Shown here one piece after another: positions 1 to 6,829 of a stretch of 18,103 bases of DNA; the stretch's first letter is position 1; the number at the start of each line of letters is the position of its first letter. The stretch covers positions 1 through 18,103 of the forward strand of contig JAKLHJ010000010.1 in NCBI GenBank assembly GCA_022710205.1. Reading direction: 5' to 3'. Below the pieces are notes generated by a model. It was not told the DNA's origin and searched no databases. It saw only the letters and a list, made by a program, of their open reading frames with translations. The translations under genes were made by a program, and so were the position numbers. This DNA is from Patescibacteria group bacterium (lineage in GTDB: Bacteria > Patescibacteriota > Minisyncoccia > Phycocordibacterales > UBA12445).

Positions 1-78
1 AACCTTTCGCCCAGTCACAACGGCCTCATGCAGCAACCCCAGGTCTTTACCGAACTCAGACGCACCACGGTCTCCCAT
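1..78 (-). CDS. Hypothetical protein, N-terminal 26 residues only
   Basis: An ATG at 78-76 opens a frame that runs off the left edge. The visible product begins MGDRGASEFGKDLGLLHEAV and is soluble-looking and charged. The start is supported by a purine-rich Shine-Dalgarno stretch (AGAAAGAAGG) about 7 bases upstream, which the neighbouring core genes lack. A perfect 7-bp hairpin (96-102 with 105-111) lies just upstream of the SD. I do not recognise the family from 26 residues. It could be a small hypothetical gene of the same style as the island at 10.5-16 kb, but that is inference. Confidence 0.5.
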   Translation of the reverse strand, partial: MGDRGASEFGKDLGLLHEAVVTGRKV

Positions 79-215
79 GACACACCCTTCTTTCTCTCGA
101 CGTTCGTCGAGGTCTGGGCATCCCCTTTTATGGAAATGCACTGCGGTGAATTAATATATGAAGAACAAATTTATCTCGCCAAAATATACCACCGATACAG
201 TTTGCAGTCAACCAG
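79..215 (-). promoter_or_regulatory. Leader and possible promoter of the partial left-edge gene
   Basis: Read on the minus strand, a TATATT box preceded 18 bases earlier by TTGGCG is a possible promoter (weak match). The leader holds the hairpin CTCGACG-AA-CGTCGAG (plus-strand 96-111), directly upstream of the SD. The hairpin does not cover the SD, so a regulatory role is only a possibility. Confidence 0.25.
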
Positions 216-242
216 AAAAGTTCGCTTGAACAGCGAACTTTT
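216..242 (-). terminator. Rho-independent terminator after the LOG-family gene
   Basis: AAAAGTTCGC (216-225) pairs perfectly with GCGAACTTTT (233-242) around a 7-base loop. It lies about 45 bases past the LOG stop codon. U-rich arms on both strands make it potentially bidirectional. Confidence 0.6.
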
Positions 243-288
243 TAGACTTTATAACATTATAACTTTCAACTTTATAACTAATTTTAGA

Positions 289-993
289 TTACATAACTCT
301 TTTAATATTCGGATCTTTCGGTTGTGCTGCCTGGCCTCCACCTGACGCCCAATATTCGCTAGTCCTATACACACGTGTTTCCTCAAATTCTTTATCTTTT
401 TTGATAAGTTCTATGAGCTTCTCTACGAGCGCCTTGGGATTGCTGTCAAAAACAACTTTTGGATTGTGAGTCTGTCTGTGGCTTCTTTCTATTATTAACT
501 TGAGCGTTTCGTCTGTATCCCACTCCCCCTCCAGAATACCGATAGGCTTCTGGTCTTCGAACGCCACCGTAAACTCATGGATCGTTCCGATTCTGCCGGG
601 ACCGATAATAATAGCATCCGATGTCCTAGTCATGAGCATATCTCGCCCGACATATCCGAATCCGGTGTAGATGATAAGGTCCATAAATTCAAGAGGCAGA
701 TTGTATAGAGAAACATGCTCTCTTGGACCGGATGCAGGTGAAAGACCGACAGAAATACCGCCGGCCTCCTTGGCACCTCTCGCAGACCATATCGGCACAC
801 CGGTAGTTGCACCCGTTATACATATGGCGCCCTGTCTCACTATCTCTCTCCCGAGCTCCTTACAGGCCTCAAAAGCATTTGTGTTGGCCAAATGTTCTGT
901 CGCGGCCGAACCGGAAACAGCTATCTTGGGTTTTAGGTTGGCGTGCTTATCTACACCGAAAGGGTTATCCGCCAATGCTTTTGTTTCGTCCAT
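289..993 (-). CDS. LOG-family (SLOG superfamily) nucleotide-binding protein
   Basis: 234 residues. The body is a Rossmann-like fold: KIAVSGSA near residues 23-30, a glycine-rich ITGATTG loop near 59-65, and PGRIGTIHE near 132-140. The last corresponds to the PGGxGTxxE signature of the LOG/'lysine decarboxylase-like' family, with the second glycine replaced by arginine. LOG enzymes that make cytokinins cleave nucleoside 5'-monophosphates, but many SLOG members only bind nucleotides or act as sensors. The altered motif fits the family's divergent TIGR00725-like branch, so the substrate cannot be named. The C-terminal tail after residue 205 is polar and probably disordered. The ATG has no SD, only AT-rich DNA. 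Downstream is the 216-242 hairpin, and upstream is a 121-bp palindromic element separating it from the nuclease gene. Confidence 0.8.
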   Translation of the reverse strand: MDETKALADNPFGVDKHANLKPKIAVSGSAATEHLANTNAFEACKELGREIVRQGAICITGATTGVPIWSARGAKEAGGISVGLSPASGPREHVSLYNLPLEFMDLIIYTGFGYVGRDMLMTRTSDAIIIGPGRIGTIHEFTVAFEDQKPIGILEGEWDTDETLKLIIERSHRQTHNPKVVFDSNPKALVEKLIELIKKDKEFEETRVYRTSEYWASGGGQAAQPKDPNIKRVM

Positions 994-1029
994 AAATTAT
1001 TTATTTATTATTAATTATTTATCAATTAT

Positions 1030-1150
1030 GAGGTGCGCGTATTTGGAGGCAGAACAAGGAAAAAATTGAGGCTTACGACAATATGTATAAATATACTTTG
1101 AGGAGTAAACGAATTTTTTGACGCAGTTATGCACCAAATACGCGCACCTC
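1030..1150. repeat. Palindromic intergenic repeat, family 1 copy A
   Basis: The ends are a perfect 17-bp inverted repeat (1030-1046 with 1134-1150), extended by AATTA/TAATT with one bulged base. The core between TTTGG and CCAAA matches copy B at 3256-3376 over about 97 bases: GGCAGAAC, ATATAC, GAGGAG and AGTTATGCACCAAA are shared. Inside, AAAAAATT (1060-1067) pairs with AATTTTTT (1112-1119), and GTATA-AA-TATAC (1085-1096) forms the apical hairpin. It fills the gap between the nuclease stop and the LOG start, so it may end or process the transcript. Confidence 0.75.
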
Positions 1151-1153
1151 TAA

Positions 1154-2524
1154 TTAACTTAATAAATGGAACTCTCTGTATGCAGGGGCTACGGCATCTA
1201 TGGCCAAATTGTCTCTTATCCTTTGGACCAAGAAAAGAGATGATTTTGGTTCCCCTAGGACAACGAAAACTTTTTTAAGCTTATCAGAAGTCGCATTAAC
1301 GAAATTTAATAGGTCGTCCGAACCCTTGTGCGCAGAATAGCCCGACAAGGTAACAACTCTGGCATTTACATTAACCGTGTCTCCCATTATTTTCACAGTC
1401 CTAGCCCCCTCCTGAAGGATTCTGCCGAGAGTTCTGGTGGACTGATAACCGGTCAAAAGAAGAGTGCTCCTAGGGTCTCCCAGATAATTCTTTTCGTGGT
1501 GCAGTATTCTTCCTCCTGTCGACATACCGGACCCCGCTATGATGATTTTCGGGTGATGATAATCTTTAATAGACACAGACTCCTCCGTTGCAAGCGTTTG
1601 AACTAATTGCGGAAAGGAAAAAATCTCTCCATTTTTAGTTTTAGAAAAAATTTTTTGAGCCTCAGGATTTAAATAATCGACATACTTTCTATAAATATCC
1701 GTAACCTTAATAGCGAGCGGCGAATCCAGATAAACTCTTACCAATGGTATCCTGCCCTGAATCATCATTTCTTTAATTTCAAACAATATTTCCTGTGTTT
1801 TCTCGATAGAAAATGCGGGCAACATAAGCGTTCCTCCGGAATTCATCGTATCTTCTATTATATCTTCCAACGCCTCCTTACTCTCTTTGTGAGACGCATG
1901 GTTCCTGTCTCCGTAAACACTTTCCAAAATTAAGTAGTCAACATCTGTAACCATCTCGGTATCGTTGAGAAGAGGGGATGGGCTATTGCCCAGATCTCCC
2001 GTATAAAGTATTTTTTTTCCGGCATGAAATATCTCGAACATCGCGGAACCGATTATGTGCCCAGAATCTCTAAAAGTAATGGTTAGGTCGTCTTTTAATT
2101 TTATCCCCTGTCTGTAAGGAATCGTTTCCCAAAGCTTCATGGCGTTTTCAACCTCTTCTTCGGTATACAAAGCCGGCTTATCTTCCGCCTTGGCCTCTTT
2201 TCGCAAAACCCCCAAGCTGTCTATGAGCAATGCCTCTGTAATATCTTTTGTCGGCGGAGTCGAAAATATTTTTCCGCGGAACCCCTCCCTCACCAACCTC
2301 GGAATAAGACCGACATGGTCTAAGTGCGCGTGAGAGACAAAGAGATAATTTATCTCCTCAGGATTATACGGAAAAGGACTTCTGTTCGTTCTATCTTCAA
2401 TCGTCTCCCCCTGCATAACGCCGCAATCAAGAAGTATCTTTAAACCCTGCACCTCTATAAGAAAATTAGCACCCGTAACCGTGCCGGCCCCACCATAAAA
2501 ATTAAATTTTAATTTATCGTTCAT
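1154..2524 (-). CDS. Beta-CASP metallo-beta-lactamase fold RNase (CPSF/YSH1-like)
   Basis: 456 residues, the usual length for bacterial beta-CASP nucleases of the CPSF73/TTHA0252 type. Metal ligands are visible: HAHLDH at 65-70, the later histidine in SGHIIGS (near 155), the aspartate in YTGDLG (near 176) and the late histidine in GYSAHKGSDDL (near 395). The beta-CASP domain sits between, and a RMMBL-type segment with the IIAGSGMSTGGR motif follows. Such enzymes are zinc-dependent RNA endo/5'-exonucleases that process or degrade RNA in the cytoplasm. The ATG at 2524 has no SD, like the other core genes here. The gene follows the ncRNA candidate and a palindromic repeat, and precedes the LOG gene across repeat copy A. 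Function as an RNase is family knowledge. DNA substrates cannot be excluded. Confidence 0.88.
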   Translation of the reverse strand: MNDKLKFNFYGGAGTVTGANFLIEVQGLKILLDCGVMQGETIEDRTNRSPFPYNPEEINYLFVSHAHLDHVGLIPRLVREGFRGKIFSTPPTKDITEALLIDSLGVLRKEAKAEDKPALYTEEEVENAMKLWETIPYRQGIKLKDDLTITFRDSGHIIGSAMFEIFHAGKKILYTGDLGNSPSPLLNDTEMVTDVDYLILESVYGDRNHASHKESKEALEDIIEDTMNSGGTLMLPAFSIEKTQEILFEIKEMMIQGRIPLVRVYLDSPLAIKVTDIYRKYVDYLNPEAQKIFSKTKNGEIFSFPQLVQTLATEESVSIKDYHHPKIIIAGSGMSTGGRILHHEKNYLGDPRSTLLLTGYQSTRTLGRILQEGARTVKIMGDTVNVNARVVTLSGYSAHKGSDDLLNFVNATSDKLKKVFVVLGEPKSSLFLVQRIRDNLAIDAVAPAYREFHLLS

Positions 2525-2619
2525 CTAAAAATATGAAAACACCTATATATTATATCCTAAAAACAAAAGACCACACAGCAAAAGGTGTGGATAGAAAATA
2601 ATCTCTCGAAATTGGGTTC

Positions 2620-2692
2620 ACCCTGTTGGGTAAAAATTTCTTTTTCTCAAAGAAATTTTAAATTTTATAAATAAAATTTTACCCAACAGGGT
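2620..2692. repeat. Y-shaped palindromic repeat, family 2 copy 1
   Basis: A 16-bp perfect outer stem (2620-2635 with 2677-2692; ACCCTGTTGGGTAAAA and its complement) encloses two further perfect hairpins. One is AAATTTCTTT/AAAGAAATTT (2634-2643, 2649-2658) and the other is AAATTTTAT/ATAAAATTT (2660-2668, 2671-2679). The predicted shape is a three-way junction. A second, inverted copy lies at 16954-17028. This copy directly abuts the terminator of the ncRNA candidate. Confidence 0.8.
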
Positions 2693-2848
2693 AAAAAGAA
2701 AAGACCCATCGGAGACAGGTCTTTTCACGGCGGTTGATATGCCAATCCTAGAAGAATCCAGGTGGGTGCCATCGATGTTGCACCACGGTGTAACAAAAGA
2801 AACGGCTCCCGTGCTTATATAAATAGCTAGTTGGCATATCAAGCTGCC
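2693..2848 (-). ncRNA. Candidate structured small RNA of unknown family
   Basis: Read on the minus strand, a consensus TATAAT box (2860-2855) predicts a start near 2848. The 5' part TTGATATGCCAA (2842-2831) pairs perfectly over 12 bp with TTGGCATATCAA (2745-2734), and GGCAG/CGCC outside extends the helix. Inside the helix are a CCTGGA/TCTAGG hairpin, a GTTaCACC/GGTGcAAC hairpin, and a GGGaGCC/GGCaCCC pairing that encloses the latter. A rho-independent terminator (2725-2699, then CTTTTT) follows at once. The closing helix plus terminator layout resembles 6S- or SRP-like RNAs, but the conserved SRP GGAAG/AGCAG motifs are absent and I cannot assign a family. A 74-codon frame crosses the region, but it has no SD and ends by translating the repeat, so I do not call a protein. 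Confidence 0.5.
2699..2725 (-). terminator. Rho-independent terminator of the ncRNA candidate
   Basis: AAAAGACC (2699-2706) pairs with GGTCTTTT (2718-2725) across an 11-base loop. On the minus strand it is followed by CTTTTT. It ends transcription before repeat copy 1 and the nuclease gene. Confidence 0.65.
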
Positions 2849-2854
2849 TATTTA

Positions 2855-2880
2855 ATTATATCAAGAAAAAAATTCTGCAA
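2855..2880 (-). promoter_or_regulatory. Promoter of the ncRNA candidate
   Basis: A perfect -10 TATAAT reads on the minus strand (plus 2855-2860). The -35 is weak: TTTGCA at a short 15-base spacing. It lies about 10 bases before the predicted closing helix of the RNA. Confidence 0.45.
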
Positions 2881-3255
2881 AAACATAAAAAGTGGATAAC
2901 CCCGTAGCAGAGCAAAGCTCACTACAGGGCAGGCCCCGATAGGAAAGTTCGAATTACTAACGTGGATTTTTTGACAACGCCTCTCGGAATTCGCCTACGG
3001 CTCCATCTGCCTTAACTTAAACTTATCAGAGAAACTTCCTACGGGGCGGGCCCCGATAGTAAAGCGGAGCTTACTACAGGGCAGGAACCGGATATCACTC
3101 TTATTAAGATTGGCCAATATACTGGATTGCCACGCTCCGCTCGCAATGACGCTAAAACAAAACCATTTGGACGTGGAACGCCCAAATGGTTTTAATTCGC
3201 CTGCCTGCCCTGCGTGCGCAGACAGGTAATTCTTAATTCCTAATTCACAATTCTA
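2861..3255. repeat. Gene-free stretch filled with REP-like palindromes
   Basis: No convincing gene. Two related imperfect hairpins are present: 2900-2930 (CCCGTAG..GAGC aaa GCTC..CTACAGGG) and 3052-3081 (CCCGATAGTAAAGC gga GCTTACTACAGGG). Each is linked to a copy of GGGC(A/G)GGCCCCGATAG (2926-2941, 3042-3059). At 3124-3150 is a one-arm copy (ATTGCCACGCTCCGCTCGCAATGAC) of the element seen whole at 3906-3996. At 3197-3226 is a short CCTGCCTG...AGACAGG palindrome, and at 3227-3252 a TAATTC-type low-complexity tract. Confidence 0.6.
3159..3193 (-). terminator. Strong terminator-like hairpin, probably bidirectional
   Basis: AAAACCATTTGG (3159-3170) pairs perfectly with CCAAATGGTTTT (3182-3193), with CGT/ACG pairing inside the loop. 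The T-rich flanks suit termination on either strand. It is about 190 bases beyond the ndk stop, after repeat copy B, so it could end the ndk transcript. Confidence 0.5.
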
Positions 3256-3376
3256 AAAATTTATATTTTGGATGCAGAACGAGGAGAAGACGAGCATTGC
3301 GACGAAGCTGTATGTAGATATACTGCGAGGAGCAAGCGGAGTCTTCGACAAAGTTATGCACCAAAAGAGAAATTTT
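3256..3376. repeat. Palindromic intergenic repeat, family 1 copy B
   Basis: Same orientation and core as copy A (1030-1150). The outer stem is 3256-3271 with 3361-3376, 16 bp with two mismatches, ending in TTTTGG/CCAAAA. Inside, GAAGAC (3286-3291) pairs with GTCTTC (3341-3346), the position where copy A has AAAAAATT/AATTTTTT. GTATG-TAGA-TATAC (3310-3323) forms the tip. The sequence outside TTTGG..CCAAA is unrelated to copy A, yet it is again palindromic. It abuts the ndk stop. Confidence 0.75.
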
Positions 3377-3378
3377 AA

Positions 3379-3858
3379 TTATTCTCCCCTGTCTTCTGGT
3401 CCGTATACAAAGGTATAGTCAGCCCTATTATAATCGAACAATTCGTCCTTCTTAAAAAATCTTTTTACTTCCGCCTCTCCCGCTTCCACGCTATCTGAGG
3501 CATGCACGACGTTCTGATTGCTCATTGCAAAATCGCCTCTTATGCTACCGGCGTCTGCCTTGTAGCCCATTGTTGGGCCGACAATCAATCTGACTGCCTC
3601 AACGGCCCTATATCCCGACAACGCCATTACAACGACCGGAGCAGATTGCATAAACTTTTTTAATGAATGAAAGAAAGGCTTATCTTTGTGATGAGAATAA
3701 TGCTCTTCCACCAAAACATCGGCCAGCTCTATCATTTTAAGACCTATAATCCTAAGTCCCTTCCTCTCAAATCTTGCGATTATCTCCCCCATTAAGCCTC
3801 TGACAACACAATCGGGCTTCATTATTATAAGCGTCTTCTCTTCTGGATTCTTTGCCAT
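3379..3858 (-). CDS. ndk: Nucleoside diphosphate kinase
   Basis: 159 residues, slightly longer than the usual 130-150. It transfers the gamma phosphate of NTPs to NDPs through a phosphohistidine. The N-terminus EKTLIIMKPDCV matches the family start, and NVVHASDS carries the catalytic histidine at about residue 119 (usual form NxxHGSDS, here alanine for glycine). The RGLMGEII and SIRGDF segments are also typical. It has no SD; the ATG at 3858 is preceded by AT-rich DNA. The gene is downstream of map, separated by a palindromic element (3906-3996), and its stop touches repeat copy B. It supplies balanced NTP/dNTP pools, as do adk and tmk in this window. Confidence 0.93.
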   Translation of the reverse strand: MAKNPEEKTLIIMKPDCVVRGLMGEIIARFERKGLRIIGLKMIELADVLVEEHYSHHKDKPFFHSLKKFMQSAPVVVMALSGYRAVEAVRLIVGPTMGYKADAGSIRGDFAMSNQNVVHASDSVEAGEAEVKRFFKKDELFDYNRADYTFVYGPEDRGE

Positions 3859-3905
3859 GGATATTCAATTATTAATTAAAAATTACTAATTACTAATTTC
3901 TTTTT

Positions 3906-3996
3906 GTCATTGCGAGCGAAGCGAAGCAATCTAGAGTATAAGATATTCCCCGGGTTGCCTGCCTGCGCAAGCAGGCTTCGCTTCGCTCGCAACGAC
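3906..3996. repeat. GTCATTGCGAGCGAAGC-type palindromic element
   Basis: The 22-base arms GTCATTGCGAGCG...AAGC (3906-3927) and GCTTCGC...AACGAC (3975-3996) are complementary except for one position that would be a G-U pair. A smaller GCCTGC-GCAA-GCAGGC hairpin lies inside. A one-arm relative is at 3124-3150. This 'TCATTGCGAGCGAAGCGAAGCAAT' type is common between genes in many bacterial genomes. Here it follows the map stop directly and may serve as its terminator. An AT-rich TAATTA tract (3867-3898) separates it from ndk. Confidence 0.7.
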
Positions 3997-4006
3997 GCGC
4001 TGTCAA

Positions 4007-4789
4007 CTAAAGCGGCGACGGCGTAAGAACCTCCGCCCCATTCTTTGTTACTAATATTGTTTTTTCAAAATGAGCGCTTCTTGAGGCATCCTCGGTCTTT
4101 ACCGTCCATTCATCCTCGGCTTCATAAATAGCGTCGCCGCCCTCATTCACCATCGGCTCTATCGCAATAACCATCCCCTCTTTCAGAGTTAGGCCGGAAT
4201 TTTTCTTTCCATAATTCGGAACGTATGGAGGCTCGTGTATGGCATACCCGACGCCATGACCGGCAAGCTCCCTTACTATTCCAAATTTATATTGTTTAAC
4301 AAATTTCTCAATTGCATACCCGATATTCCCTATCTTGGCGCCGTCTTTCACTTCTTTGATTCCAATCTCTAGGGATTTTTTTGTAACGTCTATAAGTTTC
4401 TTGGCGGCGCTGTCTATCATTCCCACCGGTACAGTTATGGCCATATCTGTGAAGAGGCCCTTATGCTCCAAACCAATATCCAAACTCACCAAATCCCCCT
4501 CAGAAAGGGCCTGATTTGCGGGAATCCCGTGAACTACCTCGTCATTCAAAGACACACAAAGGGCCGCAGGAAAGGCTGTTTTGGCCCCATAGGGCCTATA
4601 CCCTTTGAAAGCCGGCTTATCTCCGCCTTCTATTATTAGTCTCTCTGCGATGTCGTTGAGCTCGGTCTGCTTAACACCGGGGCGCACCGCTTTCGCAATC
4701 TCACCCAATATGTAAGAGAGGCGTTTCCCGCCTTCTCTCAAGATCTTTATATCTTCCGGCTTTTTAATTGTTATTTTTGATTCTCCCAT
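4007..4789 (-). CDS. map: Methionine aminopeptidase, type I
   Basis: 260 residues, the normal length for a minimal type I enzyme. It removes the initiator methionine from nascent proteins and needs two divalent metal ions. All five ligands are visible: D104 (SLDIG), D115 (FTDMA), H178 (GHGVG), E211 (IEPMV) and E242 (FEKT). The substrate-binding H87 (VVHGIP) is also present. The ATG at 4789 lies 19 bases inside the 3' end of the adk frame, so translation is probably coupled. The adk-map order after secY is the classic spc operon tail. The stop codon is TAG, which shows that TAG is a normal terminator in this genome and bears on the adk interruption. Downstream is the 3906-3996 palindrome. Confidence 0.95.
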   Translation of the reverse strand: MGESKITIKKPEDIKILREGGKRLSYILGEIAKAVRPGVKQTELNDIAERLIIEGGDKPAFKGYRPYGAKTAFPAALCVSLNDEVVHGIPANQALSEGDLVSLDIGLEHKGLFTDMAITVPVGMIDSAAKKLIDVTKKSLEIGIKEVKDGAKIGNIGYAIEKFVKQYKFGIVRELAGHGVGYAIHEPPYVPNYGKKNSGLTLKEGMVIAIEPMVNEGGDAIYEAEDEWTVKTEDASRSAHFEKTILVTKNGAEVLTPSPL

Positions 4790-5385
4790 ATTTTTTCCAA
4801 TCTGCTCATTATGTCCTTAAATATCGTAGGTATATTAGGCTCCCCATCTATCTGCAAGAAAATATAGTCAGGATTATTTCTATAATAATCTATAACCGGA
4901 GCAACCTCCGCATCATAAAACTTCAGTCTCTCGCGTATCGCCTCCTCTGTATCGTCATCTCTCTTTCTCAAAAGCTATCTTTTTACGGCGCTGTCGTAAG
5001 AAAGATCTATAAATACGACGACAACTTTTTCTCTCTTGTAAAATTTAAATGCGCCGTCCAGAAGTATCGCTTCCTGCAACTTCCTAGGCATACCATCTGT
5101 AATAACGTGCTCGTTTCCTTTAAAATTATCAGCAAAAAATTTACCCCACATTGCGACCGGCAAAAATTCTTCCACCAAGAGCCCATGTTCCAAAACGTGA
5201 CGGATGAGCTCACCCGTATAAGTATTTTCTTTCGCGAGCGCTCGCAAAAAATTACCGGTTATTATATGAAAAATCCCGCTATTTTCAGTATTATTTTTCT
5301 TTAAATAATCCTCCAGTAAGTCCGCCTGCGTCCCCTTTCCGCAACCTGATCTGCCTATAAAAATAAAGGTTTGGTTTTTCCTCAT
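4771..5385 (-). pseudogene. adk: Adenylate kinase interrupted by one in-frame TAG
   Basis: The frame 5385-4771 encodes an adenylate kinase (2 ADP = AMP + ATP) of about 204 codons, a normal length. It shows the P-loop GRSGCGKGTQ (residues 11-20), DGMPRKLQEA (AMP-binding DGxPR) and, after the break, RKRDDDTEEAIRERL (the DDTEE motif). The protein lacks a zinc LID. Codon 137 (4977-4975) is TAG, in SAVKR-stop-LLRKRDDD, and the same frame continues intact to 4771. The family normally has a leucine or similar residue here, so a single TTG-to-TAG change would explain it. Residues after the break could restart at TTG 4971, but without an SD. TAG is a true stop for map, rpsE and rpsN, so reassignment is unlikely. 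Options are a base-call error, nonsense suppression, a split enzyme, or a real pseudogene with a second adk elsewhere. Confidence 0.75.
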
Positions 5386-5416
5386 GCGGTTATTCTAGCA
5401 CAAAATATTAAAAACG

Positions 5417-5449
5417 AAACCGCCGAGGAGCGAGGCTTCCCGGCGGTTT
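5417..5449 (-). terminator. Terminator or attenuator between secY and adk
   Basis: AAACCGCCG (5417-5425) pairs with CGGCGGTTT (5441-5449). The minus strand continues CGTTTTTAAT. It suggests that adk-map is at least partly separate from the secY transcript. A TAATTCC low-complexity tract (5453-5488) lies between it and the secY stop. Confidence 0.6.
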
Positions 5450-5491
5450 TCCATAATTCTTAATTCCTAATTCGTAATTCCCAATTCCTTT

Positions 5492-6766
5492 TTAGTATTC
5501 TCTCATTGAGATCTGAGCATCAATCTGTCTTACGAGTTCAAGCACAACAGATACCACGATCAGAAGCGCCGTGCCTCCTATGGCGAGTGACGAATCACCT
5601 GTGACCGCCCTCATAATAAGCGGCAGAATAGCTATGAACCCCAAGAATAACGAACCGACAAGAGTAAGCCTTACTAATACGGAATTCAAATAATCTGTAG
5701 TAGATACGCCCGGCCTAATCCCAGGAATAAATGCTCCGCTCTTCTGTAGGTTTGAAGATATAGAATCAGGATCAAAAGTAACTGCTGTATAGAAGTAGGT
5801 AAAAAGAACAACAAGCAAAAAGTATGCCGAACCGTAAATAAGCTGGTTATTCAAAAGAGCAGACAAGAAATCAGAAATAGTTGTAAGTGTCGGAATGTTT
5901 AATCCCGATAAAAACTTCACGAACATCTGCGGGAACAAGAGGAAAGAAAGAGCAAAAATAATAGGAATAACTCCGGCCTGATTAACCCTCAAAGGAAGAT
6001 AGGTGGATGTCCCCCCATAAACCTTATTGCCTCTTACTCTCTTTGCATATGTAACAGGGATTGGTCTTTCCGCCTCGCTAATCACAACAACACCTGCAAC
6101 AATTACTATTGCGACAATCAAGAAACCTATATATGTAGGGAGCTGTGACAACTCAAACTTATAAGCGAGTTCACCGGCTGTGGTTGGAATTCTGGCCACG
6201 ATACCCGAAAAAATTATGAGAGACAAACCATTCCCAATCCCGTACTCGGTGATAAGCTCACCAATCCACATAAGAAGAGTGGAACCGGCCGTTATAACCA
6301 AAGCCATAACCAACTTATCAAACAGGCTGGATCCAACCAAAAGAACCCCCTGATTACCCAATATAGTGAGGAAAGAGAGGCCCTGGAAAAATGCTAGAGG
6401 GACAGAAAGAAGTCTTGAGTACTGAGCGAACTTTATTCGCCCCGCAGAACCCGCCTCCTGGTACATCTCCTTCATTTTCGGGAAGATCATGGTCATAAGC
6501 TGCATTATGATCGAAGCGGTAATGTATGGGCCAACACCCAGCATAAAAATAGAGAGATTTGATAAACCTCCTCCGGAAAAGATATCCATCAATCCAAAAA
6601 CCTGGCTTCCGGCAAAGAATTTTTCAAGAGCCAGTCTGTCTACACCGGGAACAGGGATAGTCGCTCCTAATCTGAATATCATAAGAGCAAACAGCACAAA
6701 TAGCATTCTTGCTCTAAGATCATGATCTGCGAGAGCTAATTTTATTTTGTTCCAGATAGAAGACAT
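5492..6766 (-). CDS. secY: Protein translocase subunit SecY
   Basis: 424 residues with about ten hydrophobic segments, the expected channel of the Sec translocon in the cytoplasmic membrane. Recognisable stretches are the N-terminal RLGATIPVPGVD, the plug region after it, the conserved ITEYGIGNGLSLIIF, SEAERPIPVTYAKR in the ribosome- and SecA-binding cytoplasmic loop, and VNQAGVIPIIFA. The C-terminus ends MREY. The gene follows rplO by 63 bases, as in the standard spc operon, and has no SD. Downstream is the hairpin 5417-5449. Confidence 0.96.
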   Translation of the reverse strand: MSSIWNKIKLALADHDLRARMLFVLFALMIFRLGATIPVPGVDRLALEKFFAGSQVFGLMDIFSGGGLSNLSIFMLGVGPYITASIIMQLMTMIFPKMKEMYQEAGSAGRIKFAQYSRLLSVPLAFFQGLSFLTILGNQGVLLVGSSLFDKLVMALVITAGSTLLMWIGELITEYGIGNGLSLIIFSGIVARIPTTAGELAYKFELSQLPTYIGFLIVAIVIVAGVVVISEAERPIPVTYAKRVRGNKVYGGTSTYLPLRVNQAGVIPIIFALSFLLFPQMFVKFLSGLNIPTLTTISDFLSALLNNQLIYGSAYFLLVVLFTYFYTAVTFDPDSISSNLQKSGAFIPGIRPGVSTTDYLNSVLVRLTLVGSLFLGFIAILPLIMRAVTGDSSLAIGGTALLIVVSVVLELVRQIDAQISMREY

Positions 6767-6829
6767 ATAAATAAGAATTATGAATAAAGAATCAAGAATT
6801 AAGGGACAAAAAACAAAACACGACGTGGG

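Noticed and set aside
2618..2842. 74-codon minus-strand frame as a protein gene
   Set aside because: It has no SD, its sequence coincides with the base-paired arms of the ncRNA candidate, and its C-terminus is a translation of repeat family 2.
3271..3400. A peptide starting MQNEEKTSIATK read through repeat copy B
   Set aside because: The frame is open but contains only the repeat and antisense ndk; copy A does not preserve it.
2900..4000. CRISPR array
   Set aside because: The repeats are palindromic elements of differing type and irregular spacing, with no regular direct repeats or cas genes.
4768..5304. 178-codon plus-strand frame opposite adk
   Set aside because: It is the antisense shadow of a recognisable adenylate kinase.
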